Positions 18,345 through 28,156 of a stretch of DNA of 64,000 nt are shown here, piece after piece; positions within the stretch are counted from its first letter, which is position 1, and the number at the start of each line of letters is the position of its first letter. The position numbers were made by a program, and so were the translations under genes. The stretch is from Labrys monachus. GTDB taxonomy: Bacteria; Pseudomonadota; Alphaproteobacteria; Rhizobiales; Labraceae. The stretch lies in assembly GCF_030814655.1 (NCBI RefSeq), contig NZ_JAUSVK010000001.1, forward strand, positions 4,719,001 through 4,783,000. The letters are read 5' to 3'. Under the pieces are notes generated by a model, which saw only the letters and a list, made by a program, of their open reading frames with translations, searched no databases and was not told the origin of the DNA.

Positions 18345-18641
18345 CTATTTTACGCTGACGACTTCGCCCGTTCGGGCATCGATCGTAACCCTGACAACGC
18401 GGCCATCCGTCCTGAGAAATGTGACGACATAGCGGTAGTTGCCGGTCGATCCACACAAACTTCCGGCGATCATCTCACCCTTGGTCGCTCCCCGGGCAGC
18501 GCCGAGCGCGGACATCAGCGGCACGATCGTTCCGGCCTGCACGAGGGCGCGCGCCTGGCCGAGACCGACGCAGGCCGCTCCCGCCGCGGACGCGTCCATG
18601 CCCAGCGCCCCCGCCACCAGCAAAGCAGCCAACCGTCCCAT
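18345..18641 (-). CDS. small secreted PepSY-like protein, candidate FeuN-type regulator
   Basis: A 98-residue periplasmic protein: signal peptide ending ASAAGA, a pair of Cys, and a C-terminal PepSY-like strand pattern (YRYVVTFLRTDGRVVRVTIDARTGEVVSV). GGAAAGG six bases before the ATG at 18641 supports this start over the in-frame ATG at 18674. It is the first gene of a set with the FeuP and FeuQ homologues, eight bases from the regulator. In S. meliloti a small periplasmic inhibitor, FeuN, is encoded with feuP and feuQ; position, size and export match, but sequence homology is not shown. It may hold the kinase inactive until a signal displaces it. Confidence 0.65.
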   Translation of the reverse strand: MGRLAALLVAGALGMDASAAGAACVGLGQARALVQAGTIVPLMSALGAARGATKGEMIAGSLCGSTGNYRYVVTFLRTDGRVVRVTIDARTGEVVSVK

Positions 18642-18874
18642 CGTCGCCTTTCCGTAGCGGCTCGAGAAAACCACCTGCGCTTTCCACCGATCAAGATCGC
18701 CCCATCATCGGGCCAAGGCACTGAACCGGGCATGAACGGCGCCGGAAGCCTACCGCGGAACGCGGCCATCCGCCAGGAGACGGGCCTTGGGAGACGGGTC
18801 TTCGGCGGCAGGAGCGTCCGGGCGGGACCATCATACGGATTGACACGATCCCGTGAAACCACCAAAGCGGCGTG

Positions 18875-19606
18875 ATGATGCTCTCGCGCAGCTTCCCCCT
18901 GGCCCTGCTCGCCTTCCTGCTCGCCTGCTGGCCCGCCCGGGCCATCGTCGGCGGCGCGCCCGCCGGCGACGACATGGCCCGGCATGTGGTGATGATCGTC
19001 AGCGATCGCGGCAGCTTCTGCTCCGCCAGCGTAATCGCGCCGGACCTGCTCCTCACCGCCGGGCATTGCGTGCGCAAGGGGGCCGATTACCGCCTGCTGA
19101 CCTACGCGGCCGGCCGGCCGGTGCTGGCCCCGCTCGGACGGATCGCCATCCACCCGCAATTCGACGCCGCGGCCTATGACAGACGCCGCTTCACCATCGA
19201 CATCGCCCTCGTCCGCCTGGAGGCCCCGCTCGACGGCTATGTCCCGCTGCCGCTGGCCGCGGAGGCGGGCGCGGCGGGCGAGCCCTACCGGATCGCCGGT
19301 TTCGGGCTGTCGTCCCCGGATGAAGGCAAGTCCGGCGGCGTCCTGCGCGAGGCGACGCTGCCCGGCGTGGCCCCGCTCTCGCGCATCCAGCTTCGCCTGC
19401 AGGAGGCCGAGGGCGTCGCCGGCTCCTGCCAGGGCGATTCGGGCGGTCCCGTCCTGCACCGGGGCCGGCTCGTCGGCGTCCTCGCCTCCGCGCTCGGTCC
19501 GAATCGCGGCAGGGGATGCGGCGGCCTGACCGGCGTCGCGCTGATAGGCACCGCCCTGCCCTGGATCCGCGAGACTGCCGCGGCCATGGGCATCTCCCTG
19601 CCGTAG
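18875..19606 (+). CDS. secreted trypsin-like serine protease (S1)
   Basis: About 243 residues with a signal peptide ending PARA, then IVGGAPAG, which resembles the activated N-terminus of trypsins. The triad is intact: His in LTAGHC, Asp in DIALVRL, Ser in CQGDSGGPV, with cysteines placed for disulfides. The frame also has a GTG three bases earlier. It is the first of two tandem S1 proteases that differ in sequence but share layout. Expected to act in the periplasm or outside the cell. The divergent gap to the PepSY gene (18642-18874) should hold both promoters. Confidence 0.85.
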   Translation: MMLSRSFPLALLAFLLACWPARAIVGGAPAGDDMARHVVMIVSDRGSFCSASVIAPDLLLTAGHCVRKGADYRLLTYAAGRPVLAPLGRIAIHPQFDAAAYDRRRFTIDIALVRLEAPLDGYVPLPLAAEAGAAGEPYRIAGFGLSSPDEGKSGGVLREATLPGVAPLSRIQLRLQEAEGVAGSCQGDSGGPVLHRGRLVGVLASALGPNRGRGCGGLTGVALIGTALPWIRETAAAMGISLP

Positions 19607-19673
19607 CGACAGTTTTTTCGGCCCGACCTTGCCTGCGAGTTGGCTTTGCCGCCAAATGCTCTACACGTGAGCC

Positions 19674-20471
19674 ATGATGAAGCTTCATGCCGCTCTCGCC
19701 GCAATGGCAACGATCCTCGCCCTCGTCCTGGCGTCGCCGGCCCTGGCGATCAAGGGAGGCCGCCTTTCGAGCGCCCCCGACGGCGTCAGGCGCCATGTCG
19801 TGCAGATCATCGGGCCGGGCGGCTCCAAATGCAGCGGCACGGTGGTCTCGCGCCGTCTCGTGCTGACCGCGGCCCACTGCTTTCTCGGCGGCCATGGCGA
19901 CTATCGCATCCGCGCGCTGGATCCGCAGTTCCGCTTCCATTACGCCGAGGGCACGCAGGTCGCGATCCATCCCGATTTCGACGTCAACGCGCTCGGCACC
20001 AATGCTCCGATCAACGATGTCGCGCTCATCCGCGCCGACCACGATTTCCCCTCATGGCTGGTGCCGGTGCGGCTCGCTTCGCGCATCGGCAATGACGGCG
20101 CCTTCGTCGACGTGCTGGTAGCCGGCTTCGGCATGAGCCGCGACCGCGACCTCGGCACGGCCGGCAAGCTGCGCGAGCGCCATTTCGACATGCTCGACGA
20201 ACTCGACCCGCGCTCGCACCTCTTCTTCCTGATCGACCACAAGGCGAGCAAGCGCCGGGCCCAGGACAACGGCATCTGCCGGGGCGATTCCGGCGGTCCC
20301 GTCTTCCAGCGCGACGGCCAGGGCTATGTGATGGTCGGCGTGATCTCGGCGGTGATGGGCGGCAGGGGCCGGGACTGCGGCGCGGTGACCGAGGTGACCG
20401 CCGTCTCCTCCTACCGCTACTTCATCGAGCACATGGCCGACGCGGCGGGGGCGCCGGTCCGGTTCCAGTAG
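19674..20471 (+). CDS. secreted trypsin-like serine protease (S1)
   Basis: A 265-residue secreted protease: signal peptide ending SPALA, then IKGGR at the expected mature N-terminus. Triad: His in LTAAHC, Asp in NDVALIR, Ser in CRGDSGGPV. The two cysteine pairs around His and Ser match those of the upstream protease, so the pair probably arose by duplication followed by divergence. The gap between them is 67 bases. Substrate unknown. Convergent with the YcgN gene. Confidence 0.87.
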   Translation: MMKLHAALAAMATILALVLASPALAIKGGRLSSAPDGVRRHVVQIIGPGGSKCSGTVVSRRLVLTAAHCFLGGHGDYRIRALDPQFRFHYAEGTQVAIHPDFDVNALGTNAPINDVALIRADHDFPSWLVPVRLASRIGNDGAFVDVLVAGFGMSRDRDLGTAGKLRERHFDMLDELDPRSHLFFLIDHKASKRRAQDNGICRGDSGGPVFQRDGQGYVMVGVISAVMGGRGRDCGAVTEVTAVSSYRYFIEHMADAAGAPVRFQ

Positions 20472-20505
20472 GCAGAGGGCACGGCCCGCCGAGCGGCGGC
20501 CTGCG

Positions 20506-21000
20506 CTATTTCCGGCGTCCGGCCTTCGGCACGCGCACGGGCCAGCGCACCACGTGCTGCTCCCATTCGCCCTCGCCTACCTGCCTGTCATTGGCCTTCA
20601 CCTTGCCGCGCACCGAGATCTGCGCGCTGTGCACGGTCGAGGGGTCTCCCGAGACGAGGGGATGCCACCAATACAGGTCTTCGCCGTCGGCGACGAGGCG
20701 ATAGGCGCAGGTCGGCGGCAGCCAGTCGATCGTCCGCACGAGGTCCGGCGTCAGCGTGACGCAATCGGGGACGTGGCGCTTGCGGTTCTCATAGTCGGAG
20801 CACTGGCCGCTCTGGCATTCGAGCATGAAGCAGGCGACATCGGTGAAATAGGTGTTGCCGGTGTCCTCCTCTTCGAGCTTGACGAGGCAGCAGCGCCCGC
20901 AGCCGTCGCACAGGCTCTCCCATTCGTCGGCTGAAAGCGCTTCGAGGGCCTTCGCCTTCCAGAACGGGAGGGGGCTGTCACTGTCGGATCCGTCGGTCAT
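20506..21000 (-). CDS. YcgN/UPF0260-family cysteine cluster protein
   Basis: A 164-residue cytoplasmic protein with the family's cysteine pattern: [16 protein letters not shown], then [24 protein letters not shown]. These Cys are thought to bind zinc or an iron-sulfur cluster (YkgJ-type). The role is unknown in the family. Its ATG overlaps the guanine deaminase stop by four bases, so the two are co-translated; the pairing may be incidental. Confidence 0.88.
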   Translation of the reverse strand: MTDGSDSDSPLPFWKAKALEALSADEWESLCDGCGRCCLVKLEEEDTGNTYFTDVACFMLECQSGQCSDYENRKRHVPDCVTLTPDLVRTIDWLPPTCAYRLVADGEDLYWWHPLVSGDPSTVHSAQISVRGKVKANDRQVGEGEWEQHVVRWPVRVPKAGRRK

Positions 21001-22340
21001 GGCCGATGGGCATAGCGGAATTGTTCCCCATCGCCAAATCCCTCGCGATCATAGACCTTGTCGCCGGCGACATAGGTCGCCCGCACCACGCGGTCGTCGC
21101 CGATGGTCATGAGCGCGAAGAGCTTGTCGTGAACGGTCCGGGCGGCGGCGAGGCGGAACGCGACGAGCGGCGTCGCCTTGAGGTCGAGCACGGCGATGTC
21201 CGCCTCCCGCCCCGGCTCGAGCGTGCCGATCCTGTCTTCGAGGCGCAGGGCCTCGGCGCCGCCGCGGGTCGCCAAATAGAAGCCCTGCAGCCCCGTCAGC
21301 CGCGTGCCGTTCATCGCCGAGACCTTGTAGGCTTCGTTCAGCGTCTGCAGCTGCGACAGGCTGGTGCCGCCTCCGACATCGGTCCCGAGCCCGGTTCGGA
21401 CCGGCCGTTCGGCCTGCTTGGCGTCGAAGACGCGAAAAAGGCCGGAGCCGAGAAAGAGGTTGGACGTCGGGCAATGCGCCAGGGCCGAACCGGTGCGGTG
21501 GCACAGGCAGAAATCATCCTCGTCGAAATGGACGGCGTGGGCGAAGATGGCCCGGGGGCCGGTCAGCCCCGCATGGTCGTAGACGTCGAGATAGGATTTG
21601 CGCTCGGGAAACAGCGCTTCGACCCAGGCGATCTCGTCCCGGTTCTCGGCGATGTGGGTCTGCATGTGGACGCCGGGATATTCGCGCCACAGCCTGCCGG
21701 CGGCGGCGAGCTGCGCGTCGCTGGAGGTCGGCGCGAAGCGCGGCGTCACCGCGTAGAGCTGGCGTCCCCTGCCGTGCCAGCGCTCGATCAGTGCCTTCGA
21801 TTCGGCATAGCCGCTTTCCGGCGTGTCCCGCAGCCCCTCGGGGGCGTGTCGGTCCATCAGCACCTTGCCGGCGATCATGCGGGTGTTGAACCGTTCCGAT
21901 TCCGCGAAGAAGGCTTCGACCGATTGCGGGTGGACGGTGCAGAACACGCTCGCGGTCGTCGTCCCCGCACGCAGCAATTCGCGCAGGAAGAGCCGGGCGA
22001 CCCTGCGCGAATAGGCCTCGTCGGCGAATTTCATCTCGGCCGGAAAGGTGTAGCGGTCGAGCCATTCCAGCAATTGCGTGCCGAAGGCGCCGATCACCTC
22101 CATCTGCGGGAAATGCACATGCGTATCGACGAAGCCGGCGCAGATGATGGCGTCCGGGTAATGGTCGACAGGCATGCCGGCGGGCAGCCGTGCCGGATCA
22201 TAATCCTCGACGGAGACGATCCGCCCCGCCTCGATCACCACAAGCGCATCGTCGCGATAGGCCAGCGCCGCCTCGGGTTCCACGAGGAAGGGGTCATCGA
22301 CGAAACTGATGGCGGCGCCCCTGATCGCGCGGACCGACAT
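20997..22340 (-). CDS. guaD: guanine deaminase
   Basis: A 447-residue amidohydrolase converting guanine to xanthine in purine breakdown. The zinc ligands and signature appear in order: DTHVHFPQ, then [11 protein letters not shown], then [10 protein letters not shown], then GTDVGGG. Residues around [14 protein letters not shown] are typical of GuaD. The start at 22340 has GGAG eight bases upstream; an in-frame extension to 22418 is less likely. It is divergent from the penicillin-binding protein. No xanthine dehydrogenase or other purine genes lie nearby. Confidence 0.93.
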   Translation of the reverse strand: MSVRAIRGAAISFVDDPFLVEPEAALAYRDDALVVIEAGRIVSVEDYDPARLPAGMPVDHYPDAIICAGFVDTHVHFPQMEVIGAFGTQLLEWLDRYTFPAEMKFADEAYSRRVARLFLRELLRAGTTTASVFCTVHPQSVEAFFAESERFNTRMIAGKVLMDRHAPEGLRDTPESGYAESKALIERWHGRGRQLYAVTPRFAPTSSDAQLAAAGRLWREYPGVHMQTHIAENRDEIAWVEALFPERKSYLDVYDHAGLTGPRAIFAHAVHFDEDDFCLCHRTGSALAHCPTSNLFLGSGLFRVFDAKQAERPVRTGLGTDVGGGTSLSQLQTLNEAYKVSAMNGTRLTGLQGFYLATRGGAEALRLEDRIGTLEPGREADIAVLDLKATPLVAFRLAAARTVHDKLFALMTIGDDRVVRATYVAGDKVYDREGFGDGEQFRYAHRP

Positions 22341-22569
22341 GCCAAACTCCCTGCGCCTGTGGTGATGCCTGCTCTCCGGCAGCAGGCCCTTGCGGGGACA
22401 ACAGCAAATTGGCCGCACCGGTGCAATGCCCGGCCCGAGGACCCTCTCGGCCGCGCAGCAATCGTAAAGGATAGCACCGGCTTCCCGGACAGCCGCGAGG
22501 CCGACCCTTTCGGGACGGCGCGATGAAGGCTACACTGCCGGCCAAGACGCCTCCTGCCGAAGCTCTCCC

Positions 22570-24744
22570 GTGCCCGACCACGAGCCCAGATCCCCCTTCC
22601 GCGAGCGGCTGAGCCGACAGGCCCTGAGGCTGGATTCATGGCTCGACAACGCCGTCTTCGTCACGCTGAGGTCGCTGCGCCGGTCGTCCGAATGGGTCTC
22701 GGACTTCTCCAACCGCTTCCATGTCACCGGATGGCGGCGGCTGCTGGTCGAGGTCGGCTGCGAGAGCCTGACCCTCGGCGTCGCCATCCTGTTCGCGGCG
22801 CTGATCCTCGCCATGCCGGCGATGACGGAGACCGGCAAGGACTGGCTGCGGCGTGCCGACATCGCCGTCACCTTCGAGGACCGCTACGGCACCGTCATCG
22901 GCCAGCGCGGCATCCGCAGCAATGACAGCGTCGAGCTCGCCGACATGCCCGACTACGTCGTCAAGGCGGTGCTGGCGACCGAGGACCGCCGCTTCTATGA
23001 CCATTTCGGCATCGACGTCATCGGCACCTTCCGGGCGCTGACGGTCAACAGCCAGGCCAACGGCGTGGTGCAGGGCGGCTCCTCCATCACCCAGCAGCTC
23101 GCCAAGAACCTGTTCCTGTCCAACCAGCGCACCGTGGAGCGCAAGATCCGCGAGGCCTATCTCGCACTGTGGCTCGAAGGGCACCTGACCAAGGACGAGA
23201 TCCTCAAGCTCTATCTCGACCGCGCCTATATGGGCGGCGGCGCCTTCGGCATCGAGGCGGCCTCGCAGTATTATTTCGGCAAATCGGTCCGCGACGTCTC
23301 GCTGGCCGAGGCGGCGATGCTCGCCGGCCTGTTCAAGGCGCCGACCAAATATGCGCCGACCAACAATCTGGCGGCCGCGCGCGGGCGGGCGAATCAGGTG
23401 CTGAGCAACCTGGTCGATGCCGGCTTCATGACCGAGGGGCAGGTCTCCGGCGCCCGGCGCAACCCCGCCACGCCCGTCGACCGGGCCCGGGAGAAAGCGC
23501 CGGACTATTATCTCGACTGGGCCTATGGCGAGATCGCCGACATGGCCGACGACGGCGACCTCGGCGACCAATCCGTGTTTGTGGTGCGCACCGCGCTGGA
23601 TCCCGCTGTCCAGAGCGCCGCCGAGAACACGCTCGAATCGGTGCTGCGCCAATATGGCCAGGACTATGAAGCCCATCAGGGCGCCATCGTCATCATGGAT
23701 CCGGAGGGCTCGGTGCGCGCCATGGTCGGCGGGCGCGACTACAGCCAGAGCCAGTTCAACCGTGCCACCGATGCACAGCGCCAGCCCGGCTCCTCCTTCA
23801 AGCCCTTCGTCTACACCACCGCCCTCATGAACGGCTTCACGCCGCAGTCGGTCGTGGTGGATTCGCCCGTCTGCATCAAGAACTGGTGCCCGCAGAACTT
23901 CGAGCGCCGGTTCGAAGGGCCGGTGACGCTGACGCAGGCGCTCACCCATTCGATCAACGTCATTCCCGTCAAGCTGTCGCTGGCCCTCAGCAAGAATGCG
24001 GTCGACGGCCGCCGCATGATCATCGACACGGCGCATATGATGGGCATCGAATCGGAGCTCAAGGAGTCCTGGGCGCTGCCGATCGGGGTGGAGGCGGTCA
24101 ACCTGCTCGAGATGACCGGCGCCTATGGCGTCTTCGCCTCCGGCGGGCACAAGGCGCGCCCCCACGCGGCGATGGAGATCCGCAATGCCAAGGGGGGCCT
24201 CCTCTATGCGTTCGATGCGGCGCGGGAGAACCCGGTCGTCATCGCCCCCCCCATCGTCGAAGAAATGAACGGCATGCTGAACAGCGTGGTTGAGAACGGC
24301 ACGGGGCGGCGGGCGCAGCTGCCTGGCATCAAGGTGGCGGGCAAGACCGGCACCACCAATGCCTACCGCGACGCCTGGTTCATCGGCTTCACCGGCAATT
24401 TCGTCGGCGGCGTCTGGTTCGGCAACGACAATTTCCAGCCCAGCAACAAGATGACGGGCGGCTCCCTGCCGGCGATGACCTGGCAGCAGGTGATGAGCGT
24501 GGCGCATCAGGGCGTCGAGCTGCGCTCCATTCCCGGCGTCGCGCCCTTTCCTGCCGACCAGCAGCCGAAGGCGGCCGGCGGCACGGCGGATGGCGGCGCT
24601 TCCGCCGCCGGCGCGCCGTTCGCGTCGATGCTGCTGCCGCGCAACGCCGTCGCCGTGCTGCACGACATAGGCTCGCTCGTCGATGCCGCCCGCGCCGCGG
24701 CACCGCGCCAGGCGGCGCTGCCGCGGCGGTCGGTGGCGGAATGA
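22570..24744 (+). CDS. class A penicillin-binding protein (transglycosylase/transpeptidase)
   Basis: A 724-residue PBP1-type enzyme. After a cytoplasmic segment and one membrane helix (about residues 69-88) comes the GT51 transglycosylase domain (EDRRFYDHFGID, GGSSITQQLAKN, KILE-like region) and a transpeptidase domain with Ser408-x-x-Lys411 (GSSFKPF), SIN (HSINV) and KTGTTN. It polymerises and cross-links peptidoglycan. The frame begins with GTG at 22570; no clear ribosome binding site is visible. The C-terminus is Ala-rich and low complexity. It overlaps the DUF1214 gene by four bases, an arrangement seen in related bacteria. Confidence 0.93.
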   Translation: MPDHEPRSPFRERLSRQALRLDSWLDNAVFVTLRSLRRSSEWVSDFSNRFHVTGWRRLLVEVGCESLTLGVAILFAALILAMPAMTETGKDWLRRADIAVTFEDRYGTVIGQRGIRSNDSVELADMPDYVVKAVLATEDRRFYDHFGIDVIGTFRALTVNSQANGVVQGGSSITQQLAKNLFLSNQRTVERKIREAYLALWLEGHLTKDEILKLYLDRAYMGGGAFGIEAASQYYFGKSVRDVSLAEAAMLAGLFKAPTKYAPTNNLAAARGRANQVLSNLVDAGFMTEGQVSGARRNPATPVDRAREKAPDYYLDWAYGEIADMADDGDLGDQSVFVVRTALDPAVQSAAENTLESVLRQYGQDYEAHQGAIVIMDPEGSVRAMVGGRDYSQSQFNRATDAQRQPGSSFKPFVYTTALMNGFTPQSVVVDSPVCIKNWCPQNFERRFEGPVTLTQALTHSINVIPVKLSLALSKNAVDGRRMIIDTAHMMGIESELKESWALPIGVEAVNLLEMTGAYGVFASGGHKARPHAAMEIRNAKGGLLYAFDAARENPVVIAPPIVEEMNGMLNSVVENGTGRRAQLPGIKVAGKTGTTNAYRDAWFIGFTGNFVGGVWFGNDNFQPSNKMTGGSLPAMTWQQVMSVAHQGVELRSIPGVAPFPADQQPKAAGGTADGGASAAGAPFASMLLPRNAVAVLHDIGSLVDAARAAAPRQAALPRRSVAE

Positions 24745-25343
24745 TATCTCTGCGCGACCTCGCGGGGCTGGTCTGGGCATTGATCGTGGCGGCAGCCCTC
24801 GGCCTCGGCCTCACCTGGTGGACGACCAGCGAGCGTTTCCGGCCGGGATCGCTGCGCATCGGATCCTGGACGGCGTGGCCCCTGCCCGACCCGCAGGACG
24901 CCGACCGCTACATCCGAGCGCGCATCGCCCGCTCCGGCGACCTGCCGCTCGGTCCGGGCGAGGGCCTGGCCTTCACGGCGCTCGCCGATTCGGACGGCGT
25001 TCCCCTCGACGGTCGCTGCCGCTACCGCATCGTCCCCATCCTGCCGCCGGCGCGGTGGTGGACGCTCGCCATCTATGACGGTGCCGGCCGGACGATCGCC
25101 AATCCGAGCGCGCGCCACGGCTTCATCAGCTCCGCCGTGCTGCGCGGACCGGGAGGCGTGGCGGCGGTGACCGTCGCGCCGGACGTCCAGCCGGGCAATT
25201 GGCTGCCGAGCGCTCCCGGGCCGTTCCGCCTCGTTCTGCGCCTCTATGACAGCCCGATCTCCGGCGGATGGGCCCTGAGCGAGCGGAGCGAACGCGTCAA
25301 TGTCAGCATGCCCGAGATCCGCCGGGACGAGTGCCTTTCATGA
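24741..25343 (+). CDS. DUF1214-domain membrane-anchored protein
   Basis: A 200-residue protein with an N-terminal helix (residues 7-26) and a beta-rich DUF1214 domain (YRIVPILPPARWWTLAIYD, then NPSARHGF and the C-terminal LVLRLYDSP). Faces the periplasm. Function unknown. It is the middle gene of an overlapping trio: penicillin-binding protein, DUF1214, DUF1254. In other bacteria DUF1254 and DUF1214 are fused in one protein, so the two products here probably form a complex. Confidence 0.8.
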   Translation: MISLRDLAGLVWALIVAAALGLGLTWWTTSERFRPGSLRIGSWTAWPLPDPQDADRYIRARIARSGDLPLGPGEGLAFTALADSDGVPLDGRCRYRIVPILPPARWWTLAIYDGAGRTIANPSARHGFISSAVLRGPGGVAAVTVAPDVQPGNWLPSAPGPFRLVLRLYDSPISGGWALSERSERVNVSMPEIRRDECLS

Positions 25344-25882
25344 TGCGCTGGCTGTTGTGGAGCGTGGCGGGCCTCCTCATGGGGCTGGCGGTACACCTGA
25401 TCACCATCATCGTCCTGCCGGGGCTCGGCGCGCGTTCCGGCTTCCAGCGCGCGGCGGCGGTGGCCCCGCTCGGCCGCTTCGTGGTGCTGACGGCCGACAA
25501 GACGCCCCTGCCCTATCCGGATCCGGGCGTCGTCACCGCGCTTTGCCGCTATGATCTCGCCGCCGGCGCCGTCCGCCTGCACGTGCCGGGCGGGATGAGC
25601 TTCGTCTCCGTCTCGCTCTACACTCCGGACGGCCTGGCCTATTATTCCCTGACCGACCGGGCGGCGGCGGGCGATGCGATCGACCTCACGCTGTTCACCC
25701 CGGCCCTGCTCGCCGAGACGCGGTCGCGCGAAGGTGCCGACACGCCCGGCTCCCTCAGGGTGGAAGCCCCGCAGGGCAACGGCATGGTCTCGCTGAGGGC
25801 CCTCGTCACCGAACCGGGCCGGCTGCCGGAGGTCGAGCGCCAGCTCGAGACGGCGACCTGCGCGACGGCGGCGGGCGGCTGA
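25340..25882 (+). CDS. DUF1254-domain membrane-anchored protein
   Basis: A 180-residue protein with an N-terminal helix (about residues 4-25) and a DUF1254-like domain (DPGVVTALCRYDLAAGAVRLHVPG, SVSLYTPDGLAYYSLTDR). The start ATG overlaps the stop of the DUF1214 gene by four bases; an in-frame extension to 25268 lies wholly inside that gene. Probably acts with the DUF1214 product at the outer face of the inner membrane. Function unknown. Confidence 0.8.
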   Translation: MMRWLLWSVAGLLMGLAVHLITIIVLPGLGARSGFQRAAAVAPLGRFVVLTADKTPLPYPDPGVVTALCRYDLAAGAVRLHVPGGMSFVSVSLYTPDGLAYYSLTDRAAAGDAIDLTLFTPALLAETRSREGADTPGSLRVEAPQGNGMVSLRALVTEPGRLPEVERQLETATCATAAGG

Positions 25883-25951
25883 ACCGCCGATGCGCGCAAA
25901 CGCCCGCCGATCGCCCGGCACGATCTGCTTGGCGGGAGGATAGGCCGTCGC

Positions 25952-28156
25952 TCACGCCGGCATGCCCGGTTCGAACGCGACGAGCTCGGCGACGATCGTA
26001 CCCCGGCTGAATTGCACATCCCATGCGACAGGGCCCTTCAGCGCTGCGATCCGGGCCTTGATGCTTACCGGCCCGTCATCCACAGGCGCCATCACGCGCG
26101 ATTCAACGAGCATCTCCCGGGAGGCGTCGTCCGAAATTGCCGTGCAGCGGAGCTGCAGCTTGAGCGGAGCACGCGACAGATAGGGAAGAATTGCAGCGCC
26201 GACGAAATCGCCCCAGGTGACCGGAGGCGGGGAGTATCGATCGTTCCAGGTCAATCCCGGGGTTGCGCAGTACGGAATGATCGGCAGGCCCATCGACCAC
26301 AGCAGCAGCAGAAGGCCGGGACGGCCCTCGATCTCGTGCACGCGCAGGCCGTCGACATCGGCACGCATCACCAGCCGGCCGCCTCGTCCGTCGGTTACGC
26401 AGTGATTTCCGGCCGGATCCAGCGTCGTCGACAGATATTCGCTGGGAGAAAATCGTGCAAAACGCGCCGGAATACGGCCGGTGGACGTGACGCGCCAAAG
26501 CGCCACGCCCGGGGCGAGGCCGGAAGCGAGGCTAAAACCGGCGGGAACGCGCAATGCGGCGCGCACCCATTGTCCCGCCTCGGGAACGCCGCCCTGAATC
26601 CATATCGGAGAGGCATCCGGGCCGGTCGCCACCAGCAGGTAATTGGCCAGCTTGAACGGCAGTGTCGGCGCGCCGGCCAGCGGGCCGGCTTGCACATGCA
26701 TATGGAGGTGAGGCGTGGGACTGCGGCCGGAATTCCCGACCGAGGCGAGTTCCTGGCCGACCGCGACGCGCTGTCCGGGACCAACGACGATCGATCCCCT
26801 GCCGAGATGGGCCAACATCAGCCAGAAGCCCTGATCCATGCGAATGACGACGTGATTGCCCCAATTCTGGCTGTAATTGCTGACGCCGATCGGGTTGTCG
26901 TCGATGCCGTCGCATATGAGCTCGACCACACCGGCGACGGGACAATAAACACGCGCCCCATATATTCCGTGGGGTGCGCCTCCATCGTGGGGGAACTCGA
27001 AGTCGAGGCCGTGCGACCATGCCCCGCGGTGGCTGAGCGGTCCGCCGAAGCTTTGACCGATCATGAGCGTCCCCGACAGCGGCACGGCGACGAGCGGTTC
27101 CGGCGCTCCGAATCGAGCCTCGGCCAGCATCGCCCGCTTCCATGCATATTCGGGCGGCAGATCCCGCCTCTGCGAGGTGACGACGGCATGCGGCACCGAA
27201 CGGGCCGAGAGCGCGAGGATGGCGACCCAAATCGTTATCAGGGCCGGGAGGGGCTGAAACGCCCATCCGGTCCCCCCAAATCCGGTCTGCGTCACCAGCG
27301 TGAGAATGGAGGCACTCACGCCGGCAAGGGCGGAGATGAACAGGGTCGTCCATCCCGGCAGATAGATGACCGCACCCAACAGCATGCCGGCGATGAAGCC
27401 ATTATGGGCCGATATCAGCCACATCCACTGAAAACCGAAGCCCGAGAGCAATTCGGCGGTCAGGACAGTGAAGATCCAGCCGACGATTCCGCTCAGCACC
27501 ATCGTTCGAGACCACAGCATCATCGCCGCCAGCACGAGCAGCCCCGTGACCGGACGCGGCGAGAAAAGGATCATGCCCATGGAGCGTAGAAACGAGTCGA
27601 GCCAACCTGTCGCTCCGATGGGAAAAGGCCAAACGACATCGCTCAGCGACGCGGCCTGCGCCCAATAAGGCAGGATCGTGAGGAGGATGCCGAAGACGAT
27701 GGCGAAGGCGGCGGAAAGCGGCGGCACCGGGGCGTGCACGAGCACCCGCGCCAGCGCCGCGGCCACCACCGCCGCCGCTCCGGAGGCAAGCAGGATGAAC
27801 AGCACCGCCACGTGAAGCGGCTGCCCCATCGGCGCCACGAGCCACGCGGCAGCGATCCCTGCAAGGATGCCGTTCGCGCGCACCGCCCCCTGCAGCCCCG
27901 GGTCTGCGCTTCCGATGGACCGAAGAAAAGCCTCGGCCATCAAAAGACCGAGAAGCGCCCCGATGAGGTGAGCCGGCTCGACCGCGGCTGCCGCCAGCAC
28001 GACGAGTCCCGCTCGGGGACTTCCGATCATCAGGATGCCGCCAAAGGCGCTGCCGAGTCTCTCGATCGGATGGTGCCGGCTCTCTTTTCGTTCGGTGACG
28101 AGGCGAGGCAAGCCCAGACGAGCGTTATGCCACCGCAACCGTACCCAATCGCGCAT
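25952..28156 (-). CDS. urea-transporter-like membrane domain fused to an M23 peptidase
   Basis: About 734 residues. The first 330 form a multi-helix membrane domain with the internal repeat of urea transporters: NGILAGIAAAW and NGFIAGMLLG half-signatures. The next 170 form a LytM/M23 metallopeptidase domain with zinc ligands His382 and Asp385 (WSHGLDFEF) and the HxH pair near 483-485 (HLHMHV), all intact. The last 200 or so are beta-rich and unassigned. The start chosen gives a TAATG coupling to the decarboxylase stop; an ATG 48 bases earlier is possible. It is the last gene of the PqqD/ATP-grasp/decarboxylase operon and may export or trim the product. Function is inferred only. Confidence 0.82.
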   Translation of the reverse strand: MRDWVRLRWHNARLGLPRLVTERKESRHHPIERLGSAFGGILMIGSPRAGLVVLAAAAVEPAHLIGALLGLLMAEAFLRSIGSADPGLQGAVRANGILAGIAAAWLVAPMGQPLHVAVLFILLASGAAAVVAAALARVLVHAPVPPLSAAFAIVFGILLTILPYWAQAASLSDVVWPFPIGATGWLDSFLRSMGMILFSPRPVTGLLVLAAMMLWSRTMVLSGIVGWIFTVLTAELLSGFGFQWMWLISAHNGFIAGMLLGAVIYLPGWTTLFISALAGVSASILTLVTQTGFGGTGWAFQPLPALITIWVAILALSARSVPHAVVTSQRRDLPPEYAWKRAMLAEARFGAPEPLVAVPLSGTLMIGQSFGGPLSHRGAWSHGLDFEFPHDGGAPHGIYGARVYCPVAGVVELICDGIDDNPIGVSNYSQNWGNHVVIRMDQGFWLMLAHLGRGSIVVGPGQRVAVGQELASVGNSGRSPTPHLHMHVQAGPLAGAPTLPFKLANYLLVATGPDASPIWIQGGVPEAGQWVRAALRVPAGFSLASGLAPGVALWRVTSTGRIPARFARFSPSEYLSTTLDPAGNHCVTDGRGGRLVMRADVDGLRVHEIEGRPGLLLLLWSMGLPIIPYCATPGLTWNDRYSPPPVTWGDFVGAAILPYLSRAPLKLQLRCTAISDDASREMLVESRVMAPVDDGPVSIKARIAALKGPVAWDVQFSRGTIVAELVAFEPGMPA

